A stretch of 64,000 bases of DNA from Solitalea canadensis DSM 3403 (GCF_000242635.2 NC_017770.1:62001-126000), one strand, 5' to 3'. Positions 27,059-37,232 are shown, numbered from the stretch's first letter. Program-made: numbers and translations. Notes: generated by a model from the sequence alone, not told the origin.

Positions 27059-27697
27059 ATGAAAAAAACTATACTGCTTTTACTATTCATAGGTACTTTA
27101 CTTAGTGTTAAAGCACAATCTGTTACTGTACGGTTTAGTACTAATATGGGTAATATAGATGTGATGCTTTATGACGAAACCCCCAAACACAGAGATATGT
27201 TTGTGAAGGCAGTTAAAAAGGGTTGGTATAAAAATGCTCAGTTTAATCGGGTGATAGCAAACTTTGTGAGCCAGGGAGGCGAACTTGACGACACTATTCT
27301 AAACAGGGAAAAACAGCATCCAGAGCTCGGCGTAAAACGATTCCCTGCTGAAATAAAAGCCTCATTATTCCATAAAAAGGGAGCTTTGGGAGCAGGTAGA
27401 GATGATAATCATGAAAAAGCGTCTTATTTTACCCAGATTTATTTTGTAGCAGGCAAAAAGAGAAGTGATGAAGAATTGGATGCGATTGAGAAAAAACGAA
27501 ACAGAAAAATTCCTGCAGATCAACGTGAAGTTTACAAAACTATAGGAGGCACCCCGCACCTCGATGGTGATTACACCGTTTTCGGCGAAATTGTTAGTGG
27601 ACTTGAAGTTGCTGATGCCATAAATGCTGTGCCGACTGATAAAAATGATGTACCCTTAAAATCAGTCGTTTTTAATTTAAGTATCATCCGAAAATAA
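27059..27697 (+). CDS. Secreted cyclophilin-type peptidyl-prolyl isomerase
   Basis: 212 residues from the ATG at 27059, which gives a normal signal peptide (to VKAQ); an upstream in-frame TTG at 27008 would add an odd leader. The cyclophilin core is seen in MGNIDVMLYDETPKHRDMF, FNRVIANFVSQGGE and YTVFGEIVSGLEVADAI. The region before the last block carries a charged insertion of about 25 residues. It would speed proline isomerisation during folding of exported proteins in the periplasm. The stop lies 2 bp from the stop of the convergent Lrp gene, with no terminator between. Confidence 0.88.
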   Translation: MKKTILLLLFIGTLLSVKAQSVTVRFSTNMGNIDVMLYDETPKHRDMFVKAVKKGWYKNAQFNRVIANFVSQGGELDDTILNREKQHPELGVKRFPAEIKASLFHKKGALGAGRDDNHEKASYFTQIYFVAGKKRSDEELDAIEKKRNRKIPADQREVYKTIGGTPHLDGDYTVFGEIVSGLEVADAINAVPTDKNDVPLKSVVFNLSIIRK

Positions 27698-27699
27698 TA

Positions 27700-28161
27700 T
27701 TATAACGGATAAGCAGTATCGCTCTTAGCTTCTGAAAGAACGAAGAAACTTTGTACCGTATTAATATTGGGAAGTGCTGCTAGTTTATTCCGATAAAAAT
27801 CATGATAAGTATCCATGTCGTGGGTCGCGATGCGTAGGATAAAGTCAAACGAGCCACTCATTTGTAAGCATTCCATCACTTCCGGAAACTTAATCACTTC
27901 TAGTTCAAACTGATTTAAGGTATCAACCGTATGATCATTTAATAAAACATGCGTAAAGGCAATAAGCTTTCTGTTGATCTTTTTTCGGTCTAAAATGGCT
28001 ACAATTCGCTTAATCACTCCCTTTTCATTCAATCTTCTTATCCGTTCATGAACGGTCGCAATTGACTTACGCAACTGAAAAGCAATCTCTTTATTGGTTA
28101 ATGAAGCATCTTTTTGAAGAAGCTTCAGGATCTCAAGATCAATACTATCTAAATCATTCAT
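27700..28161 (-). CDS. Lrp/AsnC family transcriptional regulator
   Basis: 153 residues, the usual length. The N-terminal winged helix (DSIDLEILKLLQKDASLTNKEIA, then SIATVHERIRRLNEKGVI) is followed by the RAM ligand-binding domain at about 70-150. Lrp-type regulators form dimers to hexadecamers and respond to amino acids. The single gene is convergent with the cyclophilin gene and has 850 bp of non-coding DNA upstream, which may contain its targets. The effector cannot be read from the sequence. Confidence 0.93.
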   Translation of the reverse strand: MNDLDSIDLEILKLLQKDASLTNKEIAFQLRKSIATVHERIRRLNEKGVIKRIVAILDRKKINRKLIAFTHVLLNDHTVDTLNQFELEVIKFPEVMECLQMSGSFDFILRIATHDMDTYHDFYRNKLAALPNINTVQSFFVLSEAKSDTAYPL

Positions 28162-29013
28162 CTGGGTGCTGGTTGATCGGACTGAAAAAAGTCAATTTTA
28201 AAGTTCAAAGATAAGATAAACTGAAAAATAAGATAATTTTCCCTAGATTTTCCGAAAAATTTCCGGATAAATTCAAAAGTATTGACATTTGTGATGGATA
28301 TATGAACCTTTGTTTTAAGATTGTTCATTATGGTATTGGATTGCAACTGGGAATGCAGCTCAATTAAAACACCATAATGAACACATTGATAAACCTTATC
28401 AAGATCTTCTTTATATAACCTAAATCAAGTTTCATTTGTCGGGTTCCGGTGTTTGCCTGGAACCCGTTTTTTTGATAATGACATTCTCTGTTTAGTTTCA
28501 CTCCAAACGGAGTTAACTTTTCAAATCTTTTAATTCTTTAATGCAAGACCTCTCCTAAGTCTTGAAAAGCATCGCAAACTATAAGTTAATTCAAATGACC
28601 GGTTTTGAAGTGAATACTCCATTGGAGTAACAGATCGGTAGCTCCGAGATTGTAAAGCAGTTGTTACGCCGTTAGGTGCAACAACTGGTAAAGCTATACA
28701 AATTCAATCCTCATGTACCTTTCTTGATCTTTCTAAATATGCCGTATTTTGCGCGAAGTTTTCTGTCCGCTCAAAAACAAAGAACTATAAAGTCCCATAA
28801 AACGTGATTTTTGGATTATTTAATGTAATATTATTGTTACGTGCATGTTTGTGCGTGATTTTTAAATATCATTAAGTAATTAATGTGTTACACTTTAAAG
28901 GTGATTGTGACCCATTAATAAAAAAATCTACCTCTCTGTTTTGTCGGTTTGCCTCTTCAAGCATCGCTATTTGCCTCTCCATTAAAACAGTCAACTTCTA
29001 AACTTTTATATCA
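28162..29013. other. Long gene-free region with a possible small transcript
   Basis: 852 bases between the Lrp gene (-) and the large peptidoglycan hydrolase (+). It includes a near-palindrome at about 28242-28258 (CCGAAAAATTTCCGG), a possible regulator site near the Lrp start, a 13-codon frame at 28377-28418 (MNTLINLIKIFFI) and a strong orphan terminator at 28440-28473. The remaining 540 bp show nothing recognisable. The short frame ending 22 bp before the terminator could mark a leader peptide or small RNA. Confidence 0.4.
28440..28473 (+). terminator. Orphan rho-independent terminator
   Basis: CGGGTTCC and GGAACCCG arms, with two further G-C pairs past a one-base bulge, followed by TTTTTTT. 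No annotated gene on the plus strand ends nearby, so it may end a small RNA. Confidence 0.8.
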
Positions 29014-32000
29014 ATGAAAAATGCAACAAGGCTTGCTCTTTTCGGGTTTGGTTTATGCCTGAGTGTTTTTAGCGGAGAATCCGCTTACGGGCAAAAAAAG
29101 CCGTTAAAGAGTCCACAAACCGACAGTGAGTTGCTGCAGCTGGCTGATCGGATGGTCACAACCACTATCAAAAAAAAATCAAATGCAGCCGGAGATGAAT
29201 TTTTACAGCGTGATTTAACCGGTTATCTTAAAAAAACAGTTTTTGCTCAAAAAGGGGATGTAAAAACCGGTGCCGATTACGGTCACGATCACAAAGAAGA
29301 ACTTCTGGAAGAGTACCTCAACCGTCCTCAACCTTCGGTAAAAACAATGACGAAGTATTTTAAGGATGCTGCCAAAGAGTTTAATGTACCGCAAGAATTA
29401 TTGATGGCCATTGGACAGGTACAAAGTAACTGGGCGCAAATCAGTGAATCAATGTATGGTTCATGGGGCGTAATGGGTTTGGTAGAGAATCAATTTACCA
29501 AACAAATAACGGAAGCTTCAGCTATTTTAAAAGTTACTCCTCAGCAAATTAAAGACGATGCTAAAACCAACATCCGCGCTGCGGCAGCGTTGTTGGCGAG
29601 TTACCAGAAAAAAGAGGCAGTAACCATTGAAGATTGGTTTGAGCCAACCAAAGAGCTCACTGGTTTGCAAAATCCTGTTTATAAAGAGAAGCTTGCACTT
29701 CGTTTCTTCGATTTAATGTCGACAGGATCAAAGTCGGTTACCTTGTGGTCCGAAATTGTTGATGTTCCTTCGGTAAAGGTTAACATGAAACAATTGAAAG
29801 GAGTGGAGCAAGAATTTCCAAAGCAAAAAGGAAGTGATGATAGTTATGTAAGTGCCAAACGTATATATACCACAATGGCCGCAGCTGCTGCTCCTCCAAC
29901 CGATTATGCACAGGCTGTATCCGATTTTACCACCTGTAATTATAACAGTCGTAACGGAGCTCCTATCGAATATTATTTCGTTCATTATGTGGCTACAGGA
30001 ACTTATGAAGGTGCAATTGATTGGTTTAAAAACTGTTCTTCGCAAGTTAGTGCCCATTATGTGATCCGAAATTCGGACGGTGAAGTAACGCAGGTAGTGG
30101 CCGAAGCTAATCGCTCATGGTCACAAGGTGTTGGTTATTATAACGACAGAGGTATCGGTACGGAGCATGAAGTATTGGCGACCAATCTGGCTATGTGGTA
30201 CAGCGATCCAATGCTAACCGCTGCCGGACAATTGGCTAATGATGTTTGTACACGCAGAAATATTCCTAAGGTTAGGGCTGTAGCGGCTCCGGGTATCAAT
30301 GGGCATAATGATGTTAAATCTACATCATGCCCAAATATGACAGCCGAAGTATGGAACCTGTTTTTGAACAAGGTTAGCCTTGCCGCCGGCGGAACCAATC
30401 CGGCACGACCAACCCTGTATACATTGACTAATCCGGGAACCGGTTCTGGTGTAAAAGCAACCTGGAAAGCCAATACAGAAAGTAACCTTGTTGGATATCG
30501 TTTGTACTATGCTACTGACGATGCATTGACAACCTGGGCGCTTGCTGCAGATGAGAATACATTAGGCGCAGCCGCTACACAGGTTACCCTGAATAGTTCA
30601 ACAGATTTTATTGTTCCACCGACTGGGAACGTTTACCACTTTAAATTAGTTGCAGTGGGAACCGATGCTCAGTCACAAAAAATTGAAAGTCTTGAAAGTG
30701 ACATTTACTCCAGATCATCAGCTATTACCGGCCCGTCAGTTTTAATCGTTGACGGTTTCGACAGAACTAACGGTTCCTATACTTCTGCTGCCCATTCTTT
30801 TGCAACGGGTTATTTTAAAGCGTTGAGAGATTCCCGTCAGTTAAAGATTAATACCGTTGCAAATGAAAAAGTGGAAGACGGTACTGTACTGCTATCGGAT
30901 TATCAATTAGTAGTTTGGTTTGTAGGAGATGAATCAACCGTTAACGAAACATTTTCAACAACAGAACAAACCAAAGTGCAAACCTATTTAACCAATGGAG
31001 GAAAGCTGATTGTAAGTGGTTCTGAAATTGCCTGGGATTTGGATTCCAATGGTTCAACTGCCGATAAAGCATTTATCAATAATTACCTGAAAGCAAAATA
31101 TGTGGGTGACGGGGCTTCGAACTATACACCGGCTACAGGAGTGAGTGGTACTGCTTTCGCCGGATTATCCATTCCATTTGGTATTACTTACCCTGAAGAT
31201 TTTCCTGATAATATTTCTACTAACGGAGGTTCTGCTTACGTATTGAACTATGCCGTAGCAAGCACTAGAGGTGGAGTAGCTTATAAAGGAACTTTCGGAG
31301 CTGGCACATTGCAAGGAGGTGTGGTATGTGTTACCTTCCCATTAGAAACCGCATCACAAGCAAATCAAACAAGTTTTGCAGATAAAGCGTTAACTTATTT
31401 TGGTATTGGGGCAACTGCTCCTGTGGCTGTTAACGATGCCGGACAAAGCAGTAAAAATACGGCTCTTGTCGTAGATGTATTGGTTAATGATCAGAGCAAT
31501 GGAAATGCATTTGACCTTGCTTCAGTTACTGTAGTTACAGCTCCGGCTCATGGTACTGCCACCGTGAATAATTCAACCGGTAAAATAACGTATACACCTG
31601 CAACCGATTATTTAGGCAGCGATTCATTCGTTTACAATGTAAAAGATGTATTAGGCGTAAGCTCAAATAACGCAACCACAAGTATTGCTGTTGTTGAACC
31701 TACTTTGTGCAGCAATAGTGGTCCGGAGGTTAACAGCTCTTACCCTAAGCGTGATCTACGTGGCTGTTGGATTTCAACTGTGTCAAATATCGATTGGCCT
31801 TCTTCGCCAACAGCGGCTCCAGCTGTACAACAGCAAGAGTTGAAAGTAATGTTAGATTCATTGGCTTCGGCAGGAGTTAATACGGTATTCTTTCAAATCA
31901 GACCTGAAAGTGATGCGTTGTATGCTTCTACAATTGAACCTTGGAGTTATTACTTAACAGGTCAACAAGGTTTAGCTCCTTCGCCAATGTGGGATCCGTT

Positions 32001-34413
32001 GAGTTTTATTATTAATGAAGCTCATGCCAGAGGTCTTGAACTGCATGCATGGATAAATCCATACCGCGCAAAACAGGGCACACCAACTTTAGCTTCAACA
32101 CATGTGGCATCAGTGCATCCGGAATGGACATTTGTAGCCGAATCAAAAACATTCTTGAATCCGGGTATTCCGCAAGTGCGTGATTATTTGCTGAGTGTTA
32201 TCACCGATATCGTAACGCGTTATAATATTGATGGTATCCATTTCGATGATTATTTCTACCCTTATTCGGGTATGACTAATCAGGATGCCACAACTTATTC
32301 TACTTATAATCCTACCAGCTTAAGTCTGGCTGATTGGAGACGTGATAATGTGAATAAGATGGTAGCTATGGTGTATGATAAGATTCAGGAAGTAAACGCT
32401 CAGCAAAATAAAAATATCCGCTTCGGTATTAGTCCGTTCGGAATCTGGAAAAGCGGTGTGCCTTCAGGAATCACCGGATTGTCATCTTACAATGATATTT
32501 ACTGTGACCCGATTGCATGGTTACAGGCAGGTAAGGTAGATTATCTTGCCCCTCAGTTATATTGGGGCTTTGGAGGCGGACAAGATTACTCGGCTTTAGT
32601 AGCATGGTGGGATGATCAGGCCGCACTTTACGGTCGTCACCTGTATCCGGGCTTGGCGCTTTACAGGTTAACTGATTCTAACTGGCCGGCAAGTACGATA
32701 CAAAGCCAGGTAAATGAAAACCGTATCAGTAATAACATGGCTGCTCTTGGCCAGATTTTCTTTACGGCTAATGACCTTATTGGAAATGATAAGAGCATTA
32801 AAACATTATTAAAGCAAAATCAATATAAATACAAATCGATCCCACCGTCTATGAGCTGGAAAGATGGTGTTTGTCCATCAAACCCTTCTAACCTTCATTA
32901 TCAAAATAATAAGCTGATCTGGAATAAAGCGTTAGCAGCAAGTGATGGCGATAAACCCACTAAATATGTGATCTATCGTTTTGGCAGTACAGGCGAAATA
33001 ACTACGAATGCACAAGACGGAACTAAAATCGTAGGAGTAACAGCCGACACGGCCTTTACTGTAACAGCCGGTATGTTAAGCGGCGTAGAAAACTACTTTG
33101 TGGTTAGTTCTATCGATAAAAATAACAATGAAAGTGTATTCAGCTCGCCTGTAAATGTTACCGGAACGCTGGCGTATTGTAACTCGAAAGGGCTTAACAG
33201 TACCTATGAGTGGATTTCAAAAGTAACTATTGGAGCATTTGTTCATTCAAGCGGAAACGATGCCGGTTATGGTGATTTTACCACACAACAAATAAACCTT
33301 GCTAAAGGAAGTACCTATAGCATTAGTTTACAGCCTGCTTATTCATCGACCATTTACAATGAATATTGGAAAATTTGGATCGATTTCAATAAAGATGGTG
33401 ATTTTCTGGATGCAGGTGAGTTAGTGTTTAACCCGGGTGGCGTTAATAAAAATACGGTTACCGGTTCTATTACTATTCCGGCTTCTGCGTTGGATGGTAA
33501 AACCAGAATGAGGGTTTCAATGAATGGTACTTCTGCTGATTATACCACAGAGCCTTGTACCAACTTTGCTTATGGAGAGGTTCAGGATTATACCATCAAT
33601 TTAACACCGGAAGGTTCATGTGTTGCTCCGTCAATAACTGAGAAAATTATTGATGATGCAACTGCCACCTTCACGGGAACTTGGAGTACAGGAACCAGTG
33701 CTGGTTATTATGGAACGGGTTATAAACATGATAGTGGCACCGGACAAGGAACGAAAACGGCTAAGTTTACGCCTACAGTACAAGAAACAGGTTCTTACGA
33801 AGTTTATACGTATTACGTGGCTGGAACAAACCGCGCTACTAATGTTCCTATCGATATTAATCATTTGCAAGGAACAACAACTGTAACCTTAAATCAGCAG
33901 GTAAATGGTAGTACATGGGTTTCATTAGGTACGTTTGATTTTGATGCAAGTGCTAATAGTAACGTAGTGATCAAGAATAACGGAACTAATGGAGTGGTGA
34001 TAGCTGATGCCTTCCGTTGGGTTTATAAAGGTTGTCCGGCTGGTGCTCAACCACTGGCAATGATGGTGCAGCCTGAAGAATTGAAAGTGGTGGAAAGCAG
34101 TGGATTTACCAGCACTACTCAAAATGAAACCGTTAGAGAAGTTGCTCTGGAAGAGTTTGTGAACAGTGTGATTGCTTATCCGAACCCATTCTCGTATGAG
34201 TTAAATCTTGAAATTGTGTCTGATCAGAAAGGGGTGATTGAGTTATCTGTTATCAATGCAAATGGTAAACGAGTAGCTCAATTGAACAAAGATGTAGAAG
34301 TTGGTAAAACCGGACTCATTTTAAATGGAGCACAGTGGGATAAAGGTCTTTATTTCATTTTAGTACACATGCCAAATGGAAAAACCATTCAGGCTAATGT
34401 GATTAAGGAATAA
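29014..34413 (+). CDS. T9SS-secreted multidomain peptidoglycan hydrolase (LT-like + amidase + GHL10)
   Basis: 1799 residues. Order: signal peptide (1-26, AYGQ); lytic-transglycosylase-like helices (about 110-215, FNVPQELLMAIGQVQS); Amidase_2/PGRP-type N-acetylmuramoyl-L-alanine amidase (about 300-455) with zinc ligands H324, H431 and C439 in the same spacing as T7 lysozyme (H and C eight apart); fibronectin-like domain (about 463-566); glutamine-amidotransferase-like domain (573-799); Big_9/cadherin-like domain (802-894); GHL10/DUF187 glycosidase (about 908-1285, DLRGCWISTV and DGIHFDDYFYPY); fibronectin-like domain; GEVED domain (about 1403-1529); golvesin-C-like domain (about 1538-1674); type-A T9SS sorting domain (1719-1799, YPNPFS). 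The GHL10 family includes DigH of E. coli, which cuts peptide-free glycan. The protein is probably exported to cut peptidoglycan outside the cell. Confidence 0.88.
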   Translation: MKNATRLALFGFGLCLSVFSGESAYGQKKPLKSPQTDSELLQLADRMVTTTIKKKSNAAGDEFLQRDLTGYLKKTVFAQKGDVKTGADYGHDHKEELLEEYLNRPQPSVKTMTKYFKDAAKEFNVPQELLMAIGQVQSNWAQISESMYGSWGVMGLVENQFTKQITEASAILKVTPQQIKDDAKTNIRAAAALLASYQKKEAVTIEDWFEPTKELTGLQNPVYKEKLALRFFDLMSTGSKSVTLWSEIVDVPSVKVNMKQLKGVEQEFPKQKGSDDSYVSAKRIYTTMAAAAAPPTDYAQAVSDFTTCNYNSRNGAPIEYYFVHYVATGTYEGAIDWFKNCSSQVSAHYVIRNSDGEVTQVVAEANRSWSQGVGYYNDRGIGTEHEVLATNLAMWYSDPMLTAAGQLANDVCTRRNIPKVRAVAAPGINGHNDVKSTSCPNMTAEVWNLFLNKVSLAAGGTNPARPTLYTLTNPGTGSGVKATWKANTESNLVGYRLYYATDDALTTWALAADENTLGAAATQVTLNSSTDFIVPPTGNVYHFKLVAVGTDAQSQKIESLESDIYSRSSAITGPSVLIVDGFDRTNGSYTSAAHSFATGYFKALRDSRQLKINTVANEKVEDGTVLLSDYQLVVWFVGDESTVNETFSTTEQTKVQTYLTNGGKLIVSGSEIAWDLDSNGSTADKAFINNYLKAKYVGDGASNYTPATGVSGTAFAGLSIPFGITYPEDFPDNISTNGGSAYVLNYAVASTRGGVAYKGTFGAGTLQGGVVCVTFPLETASQANQTSFADKALTYFGIGATAPVAVNDAGQSSKNTALVVDVLVNDQSNGNAFDLASVTVVTAPAHGTATVNNSTGKITYTPATDYLGSDSFVYNVKDVLGVSSNNATTSIAVVEPTLCSNSGPEVNSSYPKRDLRGCWISTVSNIDWPSSPTAAPAVQQQELKVMLDSLASAGVNTVFFQIRPESDALYASTIEPWSYYLTGQQGLAPSPMWDPLSFIINEAHARGLELHAWINPYRAKQGTPTLASTHVASVHPEWTFVAESKTFLNPGIPQVRDYLLSVITDIVTRYNIDGIHFDDYFYPYSGMTNQDATTYSTYNPTSLSLADWRRDNVNKMVAMVYDKIQEVNAQQNKNIRFGISPFGIWKSGVPSGITGLSSYNDIYCDPIAWLQAGKVDYLAPQLYWGFGGGQDYSALVAWWDDQAALYGRHLYPGLALYRLTDSNWPASTIQSQVNENRISNNMAALGQIFFTANDLIGNDKSIKTLLKQNQYKYKSIPPSMSWKDGVCPSNPSNLHYQNNKLIWNKALAASDGDKPTKYVIYRFGSTGEITTNAQDGTKIVGVTADTAFTVTAGMLSGVENYFVVSSIDKNNNESVFSSPVNVTGTLAYCNSKGLNSTYEWISKVTIGAFVHSSGNDAGYGDFTTQQINLAKGSTYSISLQPAYSSTIYNEYWKIWIDFNKDGDFLDAGELVFNPGGVNKNTVTGSITIPASALDGKTRMRVSMNGTSADYTTEPCTNFAYGEVQDYTINLTPEGSCVAPSITEKIIDDATATFTGTWSTGTSAGYYGTGYKHDSGTGQGTKTAKFTPTVQETGSYEVYTYYVAGTNRATNVPIDINHLQGTTTVTLNQQVNGSTWVSLGTFDFDASANSNVVIKNNGTNGVVIADAFRWVYKGCPAGAQPLAMMVQPEELKVVESSGFTSTTQNETVREVALEEFVNSVIAYPNPFSYELNLEIVSDQKGVIELSVINANGKRVAQLNKDVEVGKTGLILNGAQWDKGLYFILVHMPNGKTIQANVIKE

Positions 34414-34459
34414 TAAGAGGGGACATTTTTACCAAGAAAACTTGATGGGGAGTTTTTAG

Positions 34460-34486
34460 GCGCCGGTAAATTACCGGCGCTTTTTA
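34460..34486 (+). terminator. Strong terminator after the peptidoglycan hydrolase
   Basis: A 10-bp perfect inverted repeat (GCGCCGGTAA and complement, one central base) followed by TTTTT, 46 bp after the stop. Confidence 0.88.
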
Positions 34487-34679
34487 TTGGTTTTGATAGA
34501 TAGCCTTGATGGTGAGAATTTTTATATAGTACATTCTTCTTTTGAATATTATCCCGGATTGACTATTTGGCATTCAATTGGTGTCAATGGGCGACGGGAA
34601 GGTAATTTTTAAAAAATTTAGCTATCAACCGATAAAATAAGTGACTGCGAAGCGGTGCAATGCTCAGGAGACAAGGTTG

Positions 34680-35660
34680 TTACTTGCCCCAAAGAGCAAT
34701 TTCGTCGTTTATCTTCGCCAGATTTATCTTCGCCGATTCGTTATTCTTATCGATCGTTAAAATTTGCTGATAGATCTTTTTTGCTTCAGCATAGTTTTGC
34801 TTTTCGAAAAGCAAGGCAGCTTTTTCCTCGAGCTCGTGTATTTCCAGCTGCTGAATGTTTGTTTTTGCAAATGCATTGTTTTTATCACGCTTTATAATCT
34901 CCTTGTATATCAACATGGCTTTGTCCAATTGTTGATGATTATGAAGATCATAAGCCTGGTAAGAAAGAAGTGCTGTTGAAAACGGATTCCAAAAGATTGA
35001 TGAGCCTAAAATAGCAATAGCAGCTATTCCCACGGACCATTGCTTTGAACTGTTGAATCCTGCAAGATAAGCCATCAACATGCCCCATAATAGCCCACCT
35101 GCGTGTGCCGCATTGGCGACTGGAAGAATGTTGGTTTTAGTTAATAAAATACCAACAAGGAGCCAAACGAAAAACAGATTTACAATCTTCTTATCAAGGT
35201 AATTTTCATAGGCAATAGTAGTTTTGCTCCGGATGAAAATAAAGCCAAATAATGCATATCCAACACCCGATAATCCTATTCCCGTTGTGCTCGAAAAAGA
35301 AAGTTGAGCCAATGAACTAACCAACGCAGAAGAAAGAATTAATAGGATGAAATTGACTTTTTTACTTTCAAACTCCACCTTTTTCCCAAGTATCCATATC
35401 CAATAAAGGTTTAGTCCGATATGCCAAAATTCGATATGCAGAAAATTGGAAGAAATAAGGCCCCAATAATTACCCTTGAAAATATCAAAATTGGATGGAG
35501 CTCCCCATTTGTATAAGGCTTCCCATGTATTTGGATCTTCTTCGAGGTTGATCCCAACATAAAGGACAATGCTGATTAAACAGCAAATTAGAGTAAAAAC
35601 CGGTATGTATTTTTTAAAGGATTGATCAGATGATTGTTCAATTGCTTGTGATTCAGACAT
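34680..35660 (-). CDS. Rhomboid intramembrane serine protease with C-terminal TPR tail
   Basis: 326 residues from the ATG at 35660; a longer frame depends on TTG at 35756. Six transmembrane helices form the rhomboid core: Ser in GLSGVGYALFG (GxSG motif) and His in NAAHAGGLLWG form the catalytic dyad. From about residue 235 to the end there are TPR-like helices (LDKAMLIYKEII, YAEAKKIYQQIL). Rhomboids cut membrane-spanning substrates within the bilayer; the TPR part may recruit the substrate or a partner. Single gene, facing the terminator of the hydrolase gene and divergent from the AI-2E permease gene. Confidence 0.88.
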   Translation of the reverse strand: MSESQAIEQSSDQSFKKYIPVFTLICCLISIVLYVGINLEEDPNTWEALYKWGAPSNFDIFKGNYWGLISSNFLHIEFWHIGLNLYWIWILGKKVEFESKKVNFILLILSSALVSSLAQLSFSSTTGIGLSGVGYALFGFIFIRSKTTIAYENYLDKKIVNLFFVWLLVGILLTKTNILPVANAAHAGGLLWGMLMAYLAGFNSSKQWSVGIAAIAILGSSIFWNPFSTALLSYQAYDLHNHQQLDKAMLIYKEIIKRDKNNAFAKTNIQQLEIHELEEKAALLFEKQNYAEAKKIYQQILTIDKNNESAKINLAKINDEIALWGK

Positions 35661-36088
35661 AAATGGTTTTGAAGTCTTTTTATTAGTTAAAAGTTTCTGT
35701 AAGCAGAATTCGGCGAAGATAAAACAAAGAAATTTAACTAAATGGCAAGTTTTCAAACATTGCCCTAAGCCTGAATAATTATTAAATCAAATTCAATTAT
35801 TTCTTTGACTGGAGTAATATTTTGCGCTGTAGGGGAAAGAAAAATCTAATTGAGTTAAAAATAGCCATCAATCTATTATTTTTTGTATATTAATACATAT
35901 TCTGCTTGTGGTAAATTAACTAATAGGCAGAAAGCAATCCTTACAAGACGGTTACTATCTGATCATCCGGCGAAATCACCTCATTAAAACCTTTCTAGGC
36001 AATTCTTTACTTCATACATGCGGTTTAAATAGTTTTTAATTGTATGCAGACAATTTAACTAGTTAATAATCAATAAAATCTGGGAGCT
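35661..36088. other. Divergent intergenic region
   Basis: 428 AT-rich bases between the rhomboid gene (-) and the AI-2E permease gene (+). No stem-loop with a T run and no clear promoter pair were found; nothing suggests a missed gene. Confidence 0.45.
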
Positions 36089-37174
36089 ATGAACTCTGAA
36101 CATGAAAATAATGTTTTAATAGAAAGGAGAACCATCGACCTTTTTATAAAGCTGCTGCTGATATTAACGCTCATTAGTTGGAGTGGATTGATTATTCTAC
36201 CTTTTACCATTCCTTTGCTATGGGCCGTAATTCTTGCTATTACAGTTTACCCAATGTATAGGCGCTTGCTTAAAGTGTTAAATGGGAAAAAAGGACTAAC
36301 GGGCACCATAGTAGTACTGTTACTTCTTTGCATTCTGCTTTTGCCCACTATACTGATGATATCTTCCATCGTTGATGAAGCTAAGGAATTAAAAACTTCA
36401 TTTGAAAATAACACCTTTAAGATACCTCCACCTAATGAGAAAGTGGCAGATTGGCCTTTGGTAGGAGACAAAGTGTACAAAGAGTGGAGTTTGGCATCCA
36501 AGAATTTAGATTCTGCCATGGTCACTCATCGAGATGAAGTAATGGAATGGGGACAAAAAATAGTGAATTCAGTAAAGAGTGTATTTTCTAACATCCTGAT
36601 GTTTGCCTTTTCAATAATCATCTCCGGAATATTTTTGGTTTTTAGTGATGAATGTCAGCGAGCGGCGGGGGTACTTTCTAATAGGCTGGTGGCTAACCGG
36701 GGTGAGGAGTTCAGCAAATTGGTGGTTCAAACGGTCCGGAATGTCTCCAAGGGAATATTGGGTGTAGCATTTATACAATTCATCATAATGGGGATTTGTT
36801 TTGTGCTGGCAGGAGTTCCTTTTGCTGGAATTTGGGCATTGCTAGTGTTCCTACTAGCTCTTGTTCAGCTACCTGGAGCAATTGTGGCAATACCTGTAAT
36901 CATTTATTTGTACTCTGTTAGAGAGCCGTTGCCAGCAACAATATGGGGAATTATTATTCTTATTTGCGGACTAAGTGACAACGTGCTTAAACCGTTGTTA
37001 ATGGGCAAAGGTGCACCGGTTCCAATGGTAGTAATTTTTCTGGGTGCCATTGGTGGATTTATGTTATCAGGGTTTGTGGGTTTATTTACTGGGGCTATTG
37101 TTCTTTCATTAGGGTATAAACTGGCAGGAATATGGGTAAATAATTACGTTGCTCCTCCTGCTAAGAATGAATAA
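36089..37174 (+). CDS. AI-2E family transporter (PerM/TqsA-like permease)
   Basis: 361 residues with about eight transmembrane helices in the family layout: two hairpins near residues 20-50 and 65-95, a soluble loop at about 100-165, then helices to the end. The GLSDNVLKPLLMGKG.PVPM block near 295-315 is the family signature. Members export small molecules or sodium; the name comes from one autoinducer-2 exporter and does not give the substrate here. It begins a possible operon with the TolC/HlyD/MFS genes, 58 bp upstream of the first. Confidence 0.9.
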   Translation: MNSEHENNVLIERRTIDLFIKLLLILTLISWSGLIILPFTIPLLWAVILAITVYPMYRRLLKVLNGKKGLTGTIVVLLLLCILLLPTILMISSIVDEAKELKTSFENNTFKIPPPNEKVADWPLVGDKVYKEWSLASKNLDSAMVTHRDEVMEWGQKIVNSVKSVFSNILMFAFSIIISGIFLVFSDECQRAAGVLSNRLVANRGEEFSKLVVQTVRNVSKGILGVAFIQFIIMGICFVLAGVPFAGIWALLVFLLALVQLPGAIVAIPVIIYLYSVREPLPATIWGIIILICGLSDNVLKPLLMGKGAPVPMVVIFLGAIGGFMLSGFVGLFTGAIVLSLGYKLAGIWVNNYVAPPAKNE

Positions 37175-37232
37175 GAAAAATGATAAATAGGGAGAGATTT
37201 AACGGTCGGTATTCTTAAATGATGTGTCAGCA

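Noticed and set aside
28158-28346. 62-codon frame on the minus strand upstream of the Lrp gene
   Set aside because: It overlaps the Lrp start, is AT-rich and shows no family features.
34655-34979. Plus-strand frames of 70-80 codons at the end of the rhomboid gene
   Set aside because: They are antisense to the TPR tail of the rhomboid gene, rich in Leu/Phe/Cys and without a signal or domain.
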